The translations under genes and the position numbers were made by a program. The notes beneath the pieces were generated by a model that worked only from the letters and a program-made list of their open reading frames with translations, was not told the origin of the DNA and searched no databases. Positions 11,828-20,919 of a stretch of 64,000 nucleotides of DNA are shown here, piece by piece; the first letter of the stretch is position 1; each line of letters opens with the position of its first letter. The stretch spans positions 2,973 through 66,972 of the forward strand of contig NZ_LMQB01000012.1 in NCBI RefSeq assembly GCF_001424045.1, read 5' to 3'. Source of the DNA: Rhizobium sp. Leaf371. Lineage in GTDB: Bacteria > Pseudomonadota > Alphaproteobacteria > Rhizobiales > Rhizobiaceae.

Positions 11828-12238
11828 ATGACCCAGACCGCCATCATCTGGCCCGTGATCGCACAGGTCCTGCTCGTCACCATCGTCTATGGCGTGATGG
11901 GGAAACGGCGGTTCGGCGCCGTGCGGGAGGGAACGGCCCGCGCGCGCGACTTTCTCATCCCCTCGGTCGAGCCGGAAGCGAGCGCCACCGTTGCCCGCAA
12001 CCTGACCAACCAGTTCGAGCTTCCCGTCCTTTTCTACACGGTCTGCACGCTGCTGGCCGTCACCGACGGCGTCTCGATCCTGGCGGTCTCTGCGGCCTGG
12101 CTCTTCGTTCTCTCCCGCTATGGTCATGCCTTCGTGCATATGACCTCCAACCGGCTGATGCTGCGTCACCGGCTGTTCGTCGCCGGCTTCTTCATCAATG
12201 CGCTGCTCTGGCTGCTGCTCGCCATCCATATTCTCTGA
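11828..12238 (+). CDS. MAPEG-family integral membrane protein
   Basis: A 136-aa protein with about four hydrophobic segments and the family motif [15 protein letters not shown], where Asn/Glu positions contribute to glutathione binding in characterised MAPEG proteins (microsomal GST, FLAP). Bacterial members are mostly of unknown substrate; glutathione-dependent detoxification or peroxide reduction is the family-based guess. It begins after the guaB terminator, so it is likely transcribed independently. Confidence 0.85.
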   Translation: MTQTAIIWPVIAQVLLVTIVYGVMGKRRFGAVREGTARARDFLIPSVEPEASATVARNLTNQFELPVLFYTVCTLLAVTDGVSILAVSAAWLFVLSRYGHAFVHMTSNRLMLRHRLFVAGFFINALLWLLLAIHIL

Positions 12239-12368
12239 TCGGCAGCGCAAGATTCCGACGCCCGCCGGCTTTACCGCGGACGCGAAGCGGTTATCGTCCG
12301 CACAGTTGCCGCCAAGACCCGAGACACGCCAAGCGAAGACACGCCAGCCTGAGACAACGGAGAGCATC

Positions 12369-13151
12369 ATGAAACTGAAAGACAAGGTCTGCATCGTCAC
12401 CGGCGCTGCCAGCGGCATCGGCCGGGCGATTGCCGCTAGCTATGTTGCCGAAGGCGCGCGCGTCGCCATCGCCGACCTCAAGCTGGACGCCTCGCAAGCC
12501 ACGGCCGCGGATCTCACCGCCGCCGGTCCCGGCGAAGCCATCGGCCTTGCGATGGACGTGACCTCCGAGGATGCGGTCAATGCGGGTGTCGCAACCGTCG
12601 TGGAAAAATGGGGCCGCGTCGATGTGCTCGTCTCCAATGCCGGCGTCCAGATCGTCCACAAGATCGAAGACTTTCCCTTCGAGGACTGGAAGAAGATGCT
12701 GTCGATCCATCTCGACGGCGCGTTCCTCACCACCAAGGCCTGCATGCCGCACATGAAGCGCCAGGGCGGCGGCGCGCTGATCTATATGGGCTCGGTCCAT
12801 TCCCACGAGGCCTCGCCGCTGAAATCCGCTTACGTCACGGCCAAGCATGGCCTTCTCGGCCTTGCCCGCGTCGCGGCCAAGGAAGGCGGCCCGCATGGCG
12901 TGCGCTCCAACGTCATCTGCCCCGGCTTCGTCAAGACGCCGCTCGTGGAAAAGCAGATCCCCGAACAGGCAAAGGCGCTGGGCATTTCGGAGGAGGACGT
13001 GGTCAAGCGCGTCATGCTGGGCGGCACGGTCGACACCGAGTTCACCACCATCGAGGATGTGGCGAACGTCGCGCTGTTTCTCGCCGGGTTCGAGACCAAT
13101 GCCCTGACCGGCCAGTCGCTGATGGTCAGCCACGGATGGGCGATGCGGTAG
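12369..13151 (+). CDS. bdhA: 3-hydroxybutyrate dehydrogenase (SDR family)
   Basis: Short-chain dehydrogenase of 260 aa that interconverts (R)-3-hydroxybutyrate and acetoacetate with NAD(H), serving breakdown of stored polyhydroxybutyrate. The Rossmann motif TGAASGIG is at about residues 11-18, the NAG motif (VSNAGVQ) is present, and the catalytic Ser, Tyr and Lys are seen in GSVHSHEAS and [32 protein letters not shown] is highly typical of bacterial BdhA, and the C-terminus is also consistent. The ATG at 12369 opens directly on the first beta strand. Its 3' end overlaps the convergent oxyR by 26 nt. Confidence 0.93.
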   Translation: MKLKDKVCIVTGAASGIGRAIAASYVAEGARVAIADLKLDASQATAADLTAAGPGEAIGLAMDVTSEDAVNAGVATVVEKWGRVDVLVSNAGVQIVHKIEDFPFEDWKKMLSIHLDGAFLTTKACMPHMKRQGGGALIYMGSVHSHEASPLKSAYVTAKHGLLGLARVAAKEGGPHGVRSNVICPGFVKTPLVEKQIPEQAKALGISEEDVVKRVMLGGTVDTEFTTIEDVANVALFLAGFETNALTGQSLMVSHGWAMR

Positions 13152-14064
13152 CCACGCTATCGGTTTCCGCGAGCAATTTTGCCGAGGCGTCGATGACGAC
13201 CTCGGCAAGCGCCCGGTGATCCGCCGTCCGGCGCGACCGTCCCCGCCATACGAGCCCGATCTGCCGCGAGGGCTGCGGATCGGCGAATGGCACGATGCAC
13301 ATGCGGCTGCGGCCGCGCTCCTCCTTCACGGCGATTTCGGGAATGAGCGTGATGCCCATGCCGTGGCTCACCATCTGCAGAAGCGTCGCCATGGACGTCG
13401 CGCCATAATTGGCGACGCGCCGCCCGGCAGACGCGCCGCAGACGGCGAGCGCCTGATCGCGCAGGCAGTGTCCCTCCTCGAGCAGCAGCAACCGGTCGAC
13501 ATCCACCTGCGCCTCCGTCATCGGCGACAGCAGCACGGTGCTTTCGTCCTCGGCCATCGCGATCAGGAAGCGGTCCTGAAACAGCGGCAGACCCTCCAGC
13601 GTCTCCTCGCTCTGCGGCAGCGCCACGATGGCGCAGTCGAGCCGCCCGGCCTTCACGTCCTCGACGCAGCCCGAGGTCAGAAGCTCGCGCAGCTCGATCT
13701 CCAGCTTGGGAAACCGCGCGCGCAGCATCGGAATGAGCACCGGCACCAGATAGGGCGCCACCGTGGGGATGACGCCCAGCCGCAGCCGGCCTTCGAGAAT
13801 GCCGGTGACCTGCCGGGCCCGATCGTAGAGCGCATCGACCGCCTGCAGGATCGCCCGCACCTCCGGCAGCAGGGCCTCGCCCTGCCGCGTCAGAAGCGCC
13901 CCCGCGCGATTGCGCTCGAACAGGGCGACGCCGAGATCCTTCTCCATTTCGGCGATCTGCGCGGAGAGCGCCGGCTGGCTGACATTGACCATCTCCGCCG
14001 CCCGGCCGAAATGCCGCGTGGTGGCGAGGGCATCGAAATAGCGCATCTGTCGAATGGTAAGCAT
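13126..14064 (-). CDS. oxyR: hydrogen-peroxide sensing LysR regulator OxyR
   Basis: LysR-type activator of 312 aa: winged helix-turn-helix (about residues 1-60, [20 protein letters not shown]), then the substrate-binding-like sensor domain. The peroxide-sensing pair is recognisable as C200 and C209 in [12 protein letters not shown], aligned with C199/C208 of E. coli OxyR. It is divergently transcribed from katA, the standard rhizobial arrangement, and should activate it on H2O2 exposure. The short intergenic region probably also carries the autoregulatory site. The 3' end overlaps bdhA by 26 nt on the opposite strand. Confidence 0.93.
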   Translation of the reverse strand: MLTIRQMRYFDALATTRHFGRAAEMVNVSQPALSAQIAEMEKDLGVALFERNRAGALLTRQGEALLPEVRAILQAVDALYDRARQVTGILEGRLRLGVIPTVAPYLVPVLIPMLRARFPKLEIELRELLTSGCVEDVKAGRLDCAIVALPQSEETLEGLPLFQDRFLIAMAEDESTVLLSPMTEAQVDVDRLLLLEEGHCLRDQALAVCGASAGRRVANYGATSMATLLQMVSHGMGITLIPEIAVKEERGRSRMCIVPFADPQPSRQIGLVWRGRSRRTADHRALAEVVIDASAKLLAETDSVATASPIRG

Positions 14065-14364
14065 GATCGGTTTTTCCTATCGAACATCACAAGAAATACA
14101 ATTGGAAATTATCGACGGGGAGTGCGAAAAGAGGGTCGGACACGCGTATTTCACCTGTGTCGCATTTTCGGCATGATGGACGTGGAAGATGCGCGGAGGC
14201 CCTAAGGGCTGGATAGGCCCTTGCGGCCTTGCAAGCGGAATTGGGTGGGCAAAATCTCGATGGAGAGACATGCGCACCGAACGTGCCGGAGCGCAGGCGC
14301 GCGCCCGGCAATGAACAAGCGGACCGGCACGGCCGGAACCGACAAGGTGAGACAGGAGGACGAA
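14065..14364. promoter_or_regulatory. oxyR-katA divergent control region
   Basis: A 300-bp gap between the starts of oxyR and katA. Next to the oxyR start it contains a degenerate OxyR-like half site: ATCG (14066-14069), 7 bp, CTAT (14077-14080), one mismatch from ATAG-N7-CTAT. It is followed by an A/T-rich stretch to about 14115, unusual for this genome. The katA start is preceded by AGGAGGA at 14354-14360. I infer OxyR binds in the A/T-rich part; exact promoters cannot be assigned by eye. Confidence 0.5.
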
Positions 14365-15861
14365 ATGACTGATCGCCCGACAATGACGACGACCGCCGGC
14401 GCGCCCGTGCCGGACAACCAGAACTCGCTGACGGCCGGCCCCAAGGGCGGCATCATGCTGCAGGATTACCAGCTGATCGAAAAGCTGGCCCACCAGAACC
14501 GCGAGCGTATTCCGGAGCGCGCCGTCCACGCCAAGGGCTGGGGTGCTTTCGGCACGCTGAAAATCACCGGCGACATTTCCAAATACACCAAGGCCGCTGT
14601 GCTGCAGCCGGGTGCGGAAACGCCGATGCTCGCCCGCTTCTCCACCGTTGCCGGTGAGCAGGGGGCAGCCGATGCCGAGCGCGACGTGCGCGGCTTCGCG
14701 CTGAAGTTCTACACCTCCGAAGGCAACTGGGACCTCGTCGGCAACAACACGCCCGTGTTCTTCGTCCGCGACCCCTACAAGTTCCCCGACTTCATCCACA
14801 CGCAGAAGCGCCACCCAAAGACCAACCTGCGGTCGGCAACGGCCATGTGGGACTTCTGGTCGCTCTCGCCGGAAAGCCTGCACCAGGTCACCATCCTGAT
14901 GTCCGACCGCGGCTGTCCGACGTCGCCGTTGCACATGAACGGCTACGGCTCGCACACCTTCTCGTTCTGGAACGATGCCGGCGAGCGTTACTGGGTGAAA
15001 TTCCACTTCAAGACCCAGCACGGCCACAAGTTCTACACCAACGAAGAGTCCGAGCAGGTCATCGGCAAGACGCGCGAATCCTACCAGGAAGCGCTGTTCG
15101 GCTCGATCGAGGAAGGCAATTATCCGCGCTGGACCGTTCAGGTGCAGATCATGCCGGAACTGGATGCCGAGAAGACCTCCTACAACCCGTTCGACCTCAC
15201 CAAGGTCTGGCCGCACAGCGAATATCCGCCGATCGAGATCGGCACGATGGAGCTGAACCGCAATCCGGAAAACTACTTCGCGGAAGTCGAGAACGCGGCG
15301 TTCTCGCCGTCGAACATCGTCCCCGGCATCGCGTTCTCGCCGGACAAGATGCTGCAGGCCCGCGTGTTCTCCTATGCCGATGCGCACCGTCATCGCCTCG
15401 GCACGCATTACGAGCACATCCCGGTCAACCAGCCGAAGAACCCGGTCCATCACTATCATCGCGATGGCCAGATGAACACATTCGGCGGCATTCGCACCGG
15501 TAACCCGGATGCCTATTACGAGCCCAACTCGTTCAACGGCCCGGTCGAGCAGCCCGCAGCCCTCGAGCCGCCGCTGCGGATCGATGGCGACATGGCCCGC
15601 TTCAACCATCGTGACGGCAACAACGACTACGTCCAGGTGATGGCGCTGTTCAACCTGTTCGATGCCGACCAGAAGGCGCGCCTGTTCTCCAACATCGCAG
15701 CCGCGATGGGCGGCGTCCCCGGCGAGATCGTCGAGCGCCAGCTCGCCCACTTCAAGCTGGTTCATCCCGACTACGAAGCCGGCGTCCGCGCCGCGCTGAA
15801 CAAGGCGCACGGCTACCAGGCCGACACCATCAGCGCCGACCAGCCCGCCGCCGCCGAATAA
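14365..15861 (+). CDS. katA: monofunctional haem catalase
   Basis: Decomposes hydrogen peroxide to water and oxygen. The 498 aa fit a small-subunit catalase. The distal His is H55 ([11 protein letters not shown]), the distal Asn is N128 ([12 protein letters not shown]), and the proximal haem ligand is Y337 in [12 protein letters not shown], the typical R-x-F-x-Y-x-D-x-H-R signature. I chose ATG 14365 over the upstream 14221 because of the strong AGGAGGA site just before it and family-like length. Divergent oxyR and a strong terminator after the gene indicate a single-gene, peroxide-induced transcript. Confidence 0.96.
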   Translation: MTDRPTMTTTAGAPVPDNQNSLTAGPKGGIMLQDYQLIEKLAHQNRERIPERAVHAKGWGAFGTLKITGDISKYTKAAVLQPGAETPMLARFSTVAGEQGAADAERDVRGFALKFYTSEGNWDLVGNNTPVFFVRDPYKFPDFIHTQKRHPKTNLRSATAMWDFWSLSPESLHQVTILMSDRGCPTSPLHMNGYGSHTFSFWNDAGERYWVKFHFKTQHGHKFYTNEESEQVIGKTRESYQEALFGSIEEGNYPRWTVQVQIMPELDAEKTSYNPFDLTKVWPHSEYPPIEIGTMELNRNPENYFAEVENAAFSPSNIVPGIAFSPDKMLQARVFSYADAHRHRLGTHYEHIPVNQPKNPVHHYHRDGQMNTFGGIRTGNPDAYYEPNSFNGPVEQPAALEPPLRIDGDMARFNHRDGNNDYVQVMALFNLFDADQKARLFSNIAAAMGGVPGEIVERQLAHFKLVHPDYEAGVRAALNKAHGYQADTISADQPAAAE

Positions 15862-15887
15862 TCGACGTCAGGCATCGGAATGGGAAG

Positions 15888-15919
15888 AAACCGGGAGCAG
15901 CGATGCTTCCGGTTTTTTT
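15888..15919 (+). terminator. Rho-independent terminator of katA
   Basis: A 12-bp stem with one G-T pair (15888-15899 with 15904-15915), tetraloop GCGA, and a T-run at 15913-15919, 26 nt after the katA stop. Confidence 0.88.
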
Positions 15920-16056
15920 GCGTCTGGGGGAGGGTGCTTTTTTCGCCGGGACCTCTGACTTCCTCAGGCATGCTCCTCAGCCGCGCACTTCACGCGATCG
16001 AAAAACGCGTTCAGCGACACCCAAACCCGTAAGGTGAGGGAGCGAGCGAAGTTAGC

Positions 16057-17007
16057 CTACCACCCCGCCAGCAACTGCCCCTGTCTCTGCCGCGCGAGGC
16101 GCGAGAGACCCTTGAGGTCGCCATCGATATCGTCGCCCGCGACCTGCGGCGTGATGTTGTCGAGGCAGGCGGTGATGTGGTTGCTGATGGCGGTGGAGAG
16201 CGAGGGGGAAAGGCCCGGCCGCTTCATAATGCCGATCTGCACGGGGGCGAGCGCGGGAAAGCCGTCGGCCTGGGTCAGCACCTTCATGCCGCTGCGCAGC
16301 GCCGATTCCGGCAGCACGGACACCGCCATGCCGGCGAGCACGGCGGCCGCAACCACCGTCGAGGACCAGCTGGTGAAGAGGATGTTGTAGTCCTTGCCCG
16401 TCGCATCCAGCGCCGAGCAGGCGGCCTGCCGCCACTGGCAATCGCGCTTGCCGACGGCGAGCGGTACGGGCGCGTTCTCGGGCAGGGGATGGTTGATGGA
16501 GCTGACCCAGCAGAGCGGCTCCGTCCGGACGACATCCGAGGCGCGCGCGCGCGGATTGTGGGTGACGAGCGCGATATCGAGTTCGCCGCGCGCCATCTTC
16601 TCCGCAAGGTCCACCGAAGGCTCGCAGACGATGAAAAGCTCGACATTCGGATGGGTCTTGGCAAACCGGACGATGATCTCCGGCATATAGCGGTCGGCAT
16701 AGTCGTCGGGCGTGCCGATGCGCAGCGTTCCCTCCAGCCGGTTGTCGTCGAAGGCGGCGACCGCCTCGTTGTTGAGGCGAATCATGCGGCGCGCATAGTT
16801 GAGCAGCTTTTCGCCTTCGGTCGTCAGCCGGTTGCCGCGCCCGTCCTTGGCAAACAGCGCCTTGCCGATCCGCTCCTCCAGCCGCCGCATCTGCATCGAC
16901 ACGGCCGATTGCGTCTTGAACACCCGCTCGGCGGCACGGGTAAAGCTCCCCGTATCGGCAATTGCGACGAAAGTCTGGAGCTGGTCGAGGTCGAGGGGAG
17001 AGGCCAT
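16057..17007 (-). CDS. LysR-family transcriptional regulator (LrhA-like)
   Basis: A 316-aa LysR regulator. The N-terminal helix-turn-helix (LDLDQLQTFVAIADTGSFTRAAERVFKTQSAVSMQ) is textbook, followed by a dimerisation helix and an effector domain. The segment KTQSAVSMQMRRLEE with LFAKDGRGNRLTTEG resembles LrhA/HexA-type proteins. No target gene is adjacent: katA lies downstream in convergent orientation and a DUF1127 gene diverges upstream. That neighbour may be controlled by it, but this is inference only. Confidence 0.85.
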   Translation of the reverse strand: MASPLDLDQLQTFVAIADTGSFTRAAERVFKTQSAVSMQMRRLEERIGKALFAKDGRGNRLTTEGEKLLNYARRMIRLNNEAVAAFDDNRLEGTLRIGTPDDYADRYMPEIIVRFAKTHPNVELFIVCEPSVDLAEKMARGELDIALVTHNPRARASDVVRTEPLCWVSSINHPLPENAPVPLAVGKRDCQWRQAACSALDATGKDYNILFTSWSSTVVAAAVLAGMAVSVLPESALRSGMKVLTQADGFPALAPVQIGIMKRPGLSPSLSTAISNHITACLDNITPQVAGDDIDGDLKGLSRLARQRQGQLLAGW

Positions 17008-17201
17008 CGGGGTGCCTATAAGTTTGTTTGATCAATACCATTAGAAACATTCGTTGGACTGATCAATATCGATTTGCGACTGTCGGGCTGCAAACAACGT
17101 CTTCCCAACCTCCGCTGCGCCAATGCCTCGGTCAAACCCCGCCCAACCTGCGCCCACTGGGCGTGGGATGTCCGACCCGTGCCTTTTCAGGAGCTAAGCC
17201 C

Positions 17202-17492
17202 ATGCGCACGCCCGATACCGCCCTTGATGTCACCTTCGCCGGCAAACCGGCAGCACTGCGCCTGATCGCGCGGGTCCAGGGTCTCGTGATGGTATGGCGC
17301 CTCCTGAACAACCGCCGCGCCGCGGGCCATCTGCATGATCTGGACGACCGCCAGCTCGCCGATATCGGCCTCAGCCGCACCGATGTGCGCGACGCCACCA
17401 CGTCGCCCTTCTTCGAGGATCCGAGCCGGCACCTGACGCGCGCCGCGCGCGAGCGCGCCAATCGCTATTACCGGGATGCCCGCAGCCGCTGA
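17202..17492 (+). CDS. DUF1127 small basic protein
   Basis: A 96-aa protein with a C-terminal DUF1127 motif (LHDLDDRQLADIGLSRTDVRDA), an Arg-rich YjiS-like domain frequent in rhizobia. Some short DUF1127 proteins have been linked to RNA turnover and to phosphate or stress adaptation in alphaproteobacteria; this longer form has no known role. The start ATG 17202 is fixed by AGGAG at 17189-17193. The structured non-coding segment begins 12 nt after its stop. Confidence 0.82.
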   Translation: MRTPDTALDVTFAGKPAALRLIARVQGLVMVWRLLNNRRAAGHLHDLDDRQLADIGLSRTDVRDATTSPFFEDPSRHLTRAARERANRYYRDARSR

Positions 17493-17504
17493 CATCCGAT
17501 GCCG

Positions 17505-17692
17505 CCGCTTTCCGTCTCGACGTCTCGACGTCTCGGAAAGCGGGGCAATTCCCTTGGCGCTCCCAGGCTCTCCCCGGGCCTGCGACGCCCGGATGGTGCG
17601 ACCGCTCGCATCATCCGCGTTCCCCGCAGGGTCATAGCCAACGACCCTGCCGCTTGCCCGGCGCTCCGATCCGTTCGGCGCCGGGCTTTTTT
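17505..17692 (+). ncRNA. candidate structured small RNA or 3' UTR
   Basis: A stretch without a gene between the DUF1127 and DUF937 genes can form a chain of hairpins. They are: 17505-17514/17534-17543 (10-bp perfect stem); 17574-17579/17587-17592 (6 bp); 17591-17601/17606-17616 (11 bp, one G-T, mutually exclusive with the previous one at two bases); 17626-17633/17643-17650 (8 bp); and a terminator hairpin with a T-run. It could be an independent sRNA or a processed 3' UTR of the DUF1127 mRNA. I could not match it to a named RNA family from memory. Confidence 0.4.
17656..17692 (+). terminator. Rho-independent terminator
   Basis: A 9-bp perfect stem GCCCGGCGC (17656-17664) with GCGCCGGGC (17678-17686), followed by TTTTTT (17687-17692). 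It ends the DUF1127 transcript and/or the candidate small RNA. The convergent DUF937 gene ends 26 bp further on. Confidence 0.9.
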
Positions 17693-17717
17693 ATGCGTTT
17701 TATGAGGGGGTGCCCTC

Positions 17718-18539
17718 TCAGCCCTTGGGCTGGAACTGTGCGAAAAGCCCGTCGATGGCCTTCTGATATTCCTTCTGCGCCTCGATGCCGCTGTCGAACA
17801 TGGTGTTGAACATGTCGACGACTGGCGCTTTCGGCGCGGGCGGGGCTTCGGCGGGCTTGGCCTGCGGCGAGCCCATGGCCATCATGTCCTGAAAGGCCTT
17901 CATGAAGGGATTGCCGGCAAACATGTCCGGTGCGGCCTGCGGCTTCTCCGGGGTTTTCGGCGGGGTGAAGAGGGCCTGCATGGTCTGCGTGAACGGATTG
18001 TCGAAGGGGTTCGGCATGGCCGGCGGCTCCTTCTTGCGGGCAAGGCCGACGGCCTCCAGCCAGGTCTGCATCGCCGGGCCGAACGGATTGTCCGCAAAAG
18101 ACGGCGGTGCGTGCATCTGGCCGGTCGCCTGCTTGAACAGCCCGCCCATGATGGCGCTCGCCACCACCGGCAGCATCTGCCGGTAGATGTCCTGCCCGAT
18201 CCCCGTCAGCTGCGCGGCCTGCGCCGCCACCGCGCCCGACATATCGCGCGACCCGAAGATCTGCCCGAGGGCCGCCTGACCGTCGGCAAGCCCCTGCGGG
18301 GTGAAGGCCTTGGTCATGTCCTCGAAATATTTGGCGTAGCCGCCGCTGCTCATCGACGCGAGAAACGTGCCGAAATCGTAAGGGTTGGCCGCATTGGTCT
18401 TCAGCCCGGCCGAAAAGGCCGGCATGAGGGCGGCCGTGGCCTTCGCCATCTGCTCCTGCGCCAGCCCGAACTGCTGTGCCATCACATCCATGGCGCGGCC
18501 GTTCTGTGCCTGCATCATCATGTCGAATAGGGGCATCAT
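17718..18539 (-). CDS. DUF937-domain protein
   Basis: A 273-aa protein. The N-terminal two thirds (PLFDMMMQAQNG...AQEQMAKATAALMPAFSAGLK) match the DUF937 pattern: small helical units, an FGSRDMSGAVAAQAAQLTGIG segment and a VVASAIMGGLF helix. The C-terminal third (about 170-255) is Pro/Ala/Met-rich with repeated NPF motifs (DNPFGP, NPFDNPFTQ, GNPFMKAFQ) and looks disordered. No biochemical function is established that I can name. It is preceded by a G/A-rich leader and is probably monocistronic. Confidence 0.75.
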   Translation of the reverse strand: MMPLFDMMMQAQNGRAMDVMAQQFGLAQEQMAKATAALMPAFSAGLKTNAANPYDFGTFLASMSSGGYAKYFEDMTKAFTPQGLADGQAALGQIFGSRDMSGAVAAQAAQLTGIGQDIYRQMLPVVASAIMGGLFKQATGQMHAPPSFADNPFGPAMQTWLEAVGLARKKEPPAMPNPFDNPFTQTMQALFTPPKTPEKPQAAPDMFAGNPFMKAFQDMMAMGSPQAKPAEAPPAPKAPVVDMFNTMFDSGIEAQKEYQKAIDGLFAQFQPKG

Positions 18540-18653
18540 CGTCTTATCCTTGTTGCAGACAGCACGTCAGGCTGCACTATAACGGGAAAAAGACGTTGGC
18601 ATATCGCTTTTTAGCGCGTGTCACCGGGGAGACGCACCTCTGACGAGGACGCC

Positions 18654-20027
18654 TCAATAGGCATAGTCCTTGAAGACCGGCTCGACCGAGCCGTTCCAGC
18701 GGCCCTTGTAAAGCGACAGCAGTTCCTGTGCCAGCGTCGTGCCGCGGGCAACCACCTCGTCGAGCGGCGCAAGGAAGTGGCTTTCGTCCACGCCGTCGCC
18801 GTTCAGCCGGTTGCGCGCCTTCAGGCCCGCGCGCGAAATCGCGAGCACGTCGCGGGCGACCTCGCCGAGCTTGCGGCCGCGAACCGTGGCATCCAGCCCT
18901 TCGGCCGGCACGGAATCGCGCAGCGCGATCACGTCCTCATAGGTCCAGTCGCGCACCAGTTCGCCAGCGCTCGCCAGCGCGGCATCGTCGTAGAGCAGGC
19001 CGACCCAGAAGGCCGGCAGGGCACAGATGCGCCGCCAGGGGCCACCGTCCGCGCCGCGCATTTCGAGAAACCGCTTCAGCCGCACATCGGGAAACAGCGT
19101 CGAGAGATGGTTGGTCCAGTCGCCCATGTTCGGCTCCCAGTCGGCCAGCGTGCCCTTCAGCGCGCCGCCCATGAACTGGCGGAAGGTCACATGCGTGCAG
19201 TCGTGGTAGCGCCCGTCGCGCACCACGAAATACATCGGCGCATCCAGCGCCCATTCCACATATTGCTCGAAGCGGAAATGGCCGGTCAGCGCTTCGGGCA
19301 ACACGCCGGCGCGCTGGTTGTCGGTGTCGCGCCAGATCTCGCCGCGCCAGGACTGCAGCCCGTTCGGCTTGCCCTCGGTAAACGGCGAGCTTGCAAAGAG
19401 CGCGGTCGCCAGCGGCTGCAGCTTCAGCGAGACCTGCATCTTCGCCGCCATGTCGGCTTCCGACGAGAAGTCGAGGTTCACCTGGATCGTGCAGGTGCGG
19501 TACATCATGTCGAGGCCCTGGCTGCCGACCTTCGGCATGTAGCGGGTCATGATGTCGTAGCGCGACTTCGGCATGCGCGGGGTTTCGGCCAGCGTCCATT
19601 TCGGGCTGCCGCCGATGCCGAGGAAACGGATGCCGAGCGGCTCGGCGATGTCGCGCAGCACCGCCAGATGCGTGTTGGATTCCTTGCAGGTCTCGTGCAG
19701 CGTCTCGACCGGCGCACCCGACAGCTCGAACTGCCCGCCCGGCTCCAGCGAAATCGCGCCGCGGCCCGTGGGCTCGACGAGGCCGATCAGATGCCCGGCA
19801 TCGATGATCGGCTCCCAGCCGGTCTTCTGCTGCATGCCCTCCAGAAGCTTCAGGATTCCGGCATCGCCCGCATAGGGCACGGGGCTGTTGTCGGCGGTGT
19901 AGAACACGAATTTTTCGTGCTCCGTGCCGATGCGAAAGGCCTCTTTCGGCTTGTTGCCGTCCGCCAGATATTCGGTCAACTCGGAAACGGAGGTCACCGG
20001 GGTCTGGTCGGTGGTGTCGCGGGCCAT
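18654..20027 (-). CDS. gshA: glutamate-cysteine ligase
   Basis: ATP-dependent ligation of glutamate and cysteine, the first step of glutathione synthesis. The 457 aa match the rhizobial, plant-like GshA class. Typical segments are FRIGTEHEKF, EPGGQFELSG, GGSPKW and MYRTCTIQVNLDF. I chose ATG 20027 (MARDTTDQ) by family-like length; an ATG two codons earlier (20033) is equally possible. It is last in the likely pit-rsmE-gshA unit, separated from rsmE by 145 bp. Glutathione links it to the MAPEG and GST genes in this window. Confidence 0.93.
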   Translation of the reverse strand: MARDTTDQTPVTSVSELTEYLADGNKPKEAFRIGTEHEKFVFYTADNSPVPYAGDAGILKLLEGMQQKTGWEPIIDAGHLIGLVEPTGRGAISLEPGGQFELSGAPVETLHETCKESNTHLAVLRDIAEPLGIRFLGIGGSPKWTLAETPRMPKSRYDIMTRYMPKVGSQGLDMMYRTCTIQVNLDFSSEADMAAKMQVSLKLQPLATALFASSPFTEGKPNGLQSWRGEIWRDTDNQRAGVLPEALTGHFRFEQYVEWALDAPMYFVVRDGRYHDCTHVTFRQFMGGALKGTLADWEPNMGDWTNHLSTLFPDVRLKRFLEMRGADGGPWRRICALPAFWVGLLYDDAALASAGELVRDWTYEDVIALRDSVPAEGLDATVRGRKLGEVARDVLAISRAGLKARNRLNGDGVDESHFLAPLDEVVARGTTLAQELLSLYKGRWNGSVEPVFKDYAY

Positions 20028-20172
20028 GGGCATCGTCTCGATAACGGAGAAACCCGGCCGTCGAGCAGGGCATGAGATCAGCTGATATGAGGCTGATTGA
20101 ACCGCTTTCAGATGCGGTGCAAGCAAAAATATTTCAACCTATGTTCCAAAATTTCGTGGCCGCTGTGGCCTT

Positions 20173-20910
20173 TCAGCGCCAGTCGCCCAGCGTCGCCTGG
20201 ATGATCGCCATGGCGGCGACGGCGGCCGTGTCGGCGCGCAGTATGCGCGGCCCGAGCGGGATGGCCGTCACGATGTCGAGACCCCGCAGGCGAGCCCGCT
20301 CCGCGTCCGAAAAACCGCCCTCCGGCCCGACCAGCAGCGCATAGCGGGCGTCGGTCAGCCCCTGCAGCACGGGCAGCGGATTGTCGCCCGCATCCCCCTC
20401 GTCGCAGAAGAGAATGCGCCGGTCGCCCGGCCAGGCGTCCAGCAAGGCGTCCAGCCGCACCGGCTCGCGCACCTCGGGCACCGCCAGCACGCCGCATTGC
20501 TCGGCCGCCTCGATCACATTGGCCTGCAGCCGTTCGAGGCTCGAGATGCGCCCCTGCACATGCTGCGTCATCACCGGCTGCAAGAGCCCCGCGCCCATCT
20601 CCACCGCCTTCTGCACGAGATAGTCGAGCCTGCCCACCTTCAGCGGGGCGAAGAGATAATGGAGATCGGGCAGGGGGAACTGCGGCCGGGTCTGCTCCCG
20701 TGGGATCAGCGCCATGCGCTTGCGGGTCGGCATGGTAATTTCCGCCCGCCATTCGCCGTCGCGCCCGTTGAACAGCAGGAGGTCGCGACCCTCCTCCATG
20801 CGCAACACATTGGCGAGGTAATTGAACTGGTCCTTGGTCGTCTCCACCGCGATGCCGGGTGCAAGATCCGGCGCGATGAACAGGCGCTGCATGCGAAAAT
20901 TGGCTCTCAT
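20173..20910 (-). CDS. rsmE: 16S rRNA (uracil-N3)-methyltransferase RsmE
   Basis: SPOUT-class enzyme that methylates N3 of U1498 in 16S rRNA. The 245-aa protein has the N-terminal PUA-like part ([12 protein letters not shown]...[12 protein letters not shown]) and the C-terminal SPOUT knot ([16 protein letters not shown]...[16 protein letters not shown]), the family's most conserved block. It lies 9 nt downstream of pit and upstream of gshA on the same strand, consistent with cotranscription. An internal Met7 is an alternative start. Confidence 0.94.
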   Translation of the reverse strand: MRANFRMQRLFIAPDLAPGIAVETTKDQFNYLANVLRMEEGRDLLLFNGRDGEWRAEITMPTRKRMALIPREQTRPQFPLPDLHYLFAPLKVGRLDYLVQKAVEMGAGLLQPVMTQHVQGRISSLERLQANVIEAAEQCGVLAVPEVREPVRLDALLDAWPGDRRILFCDEGDAGDNPLPVLQGLTDARYALLVGPEGGFSDAERARLRGLDIVTAIPLGPRILRADTAAVAAMAIIQATLGDWR

Positions 20911-20919
20911 GACACGCTT

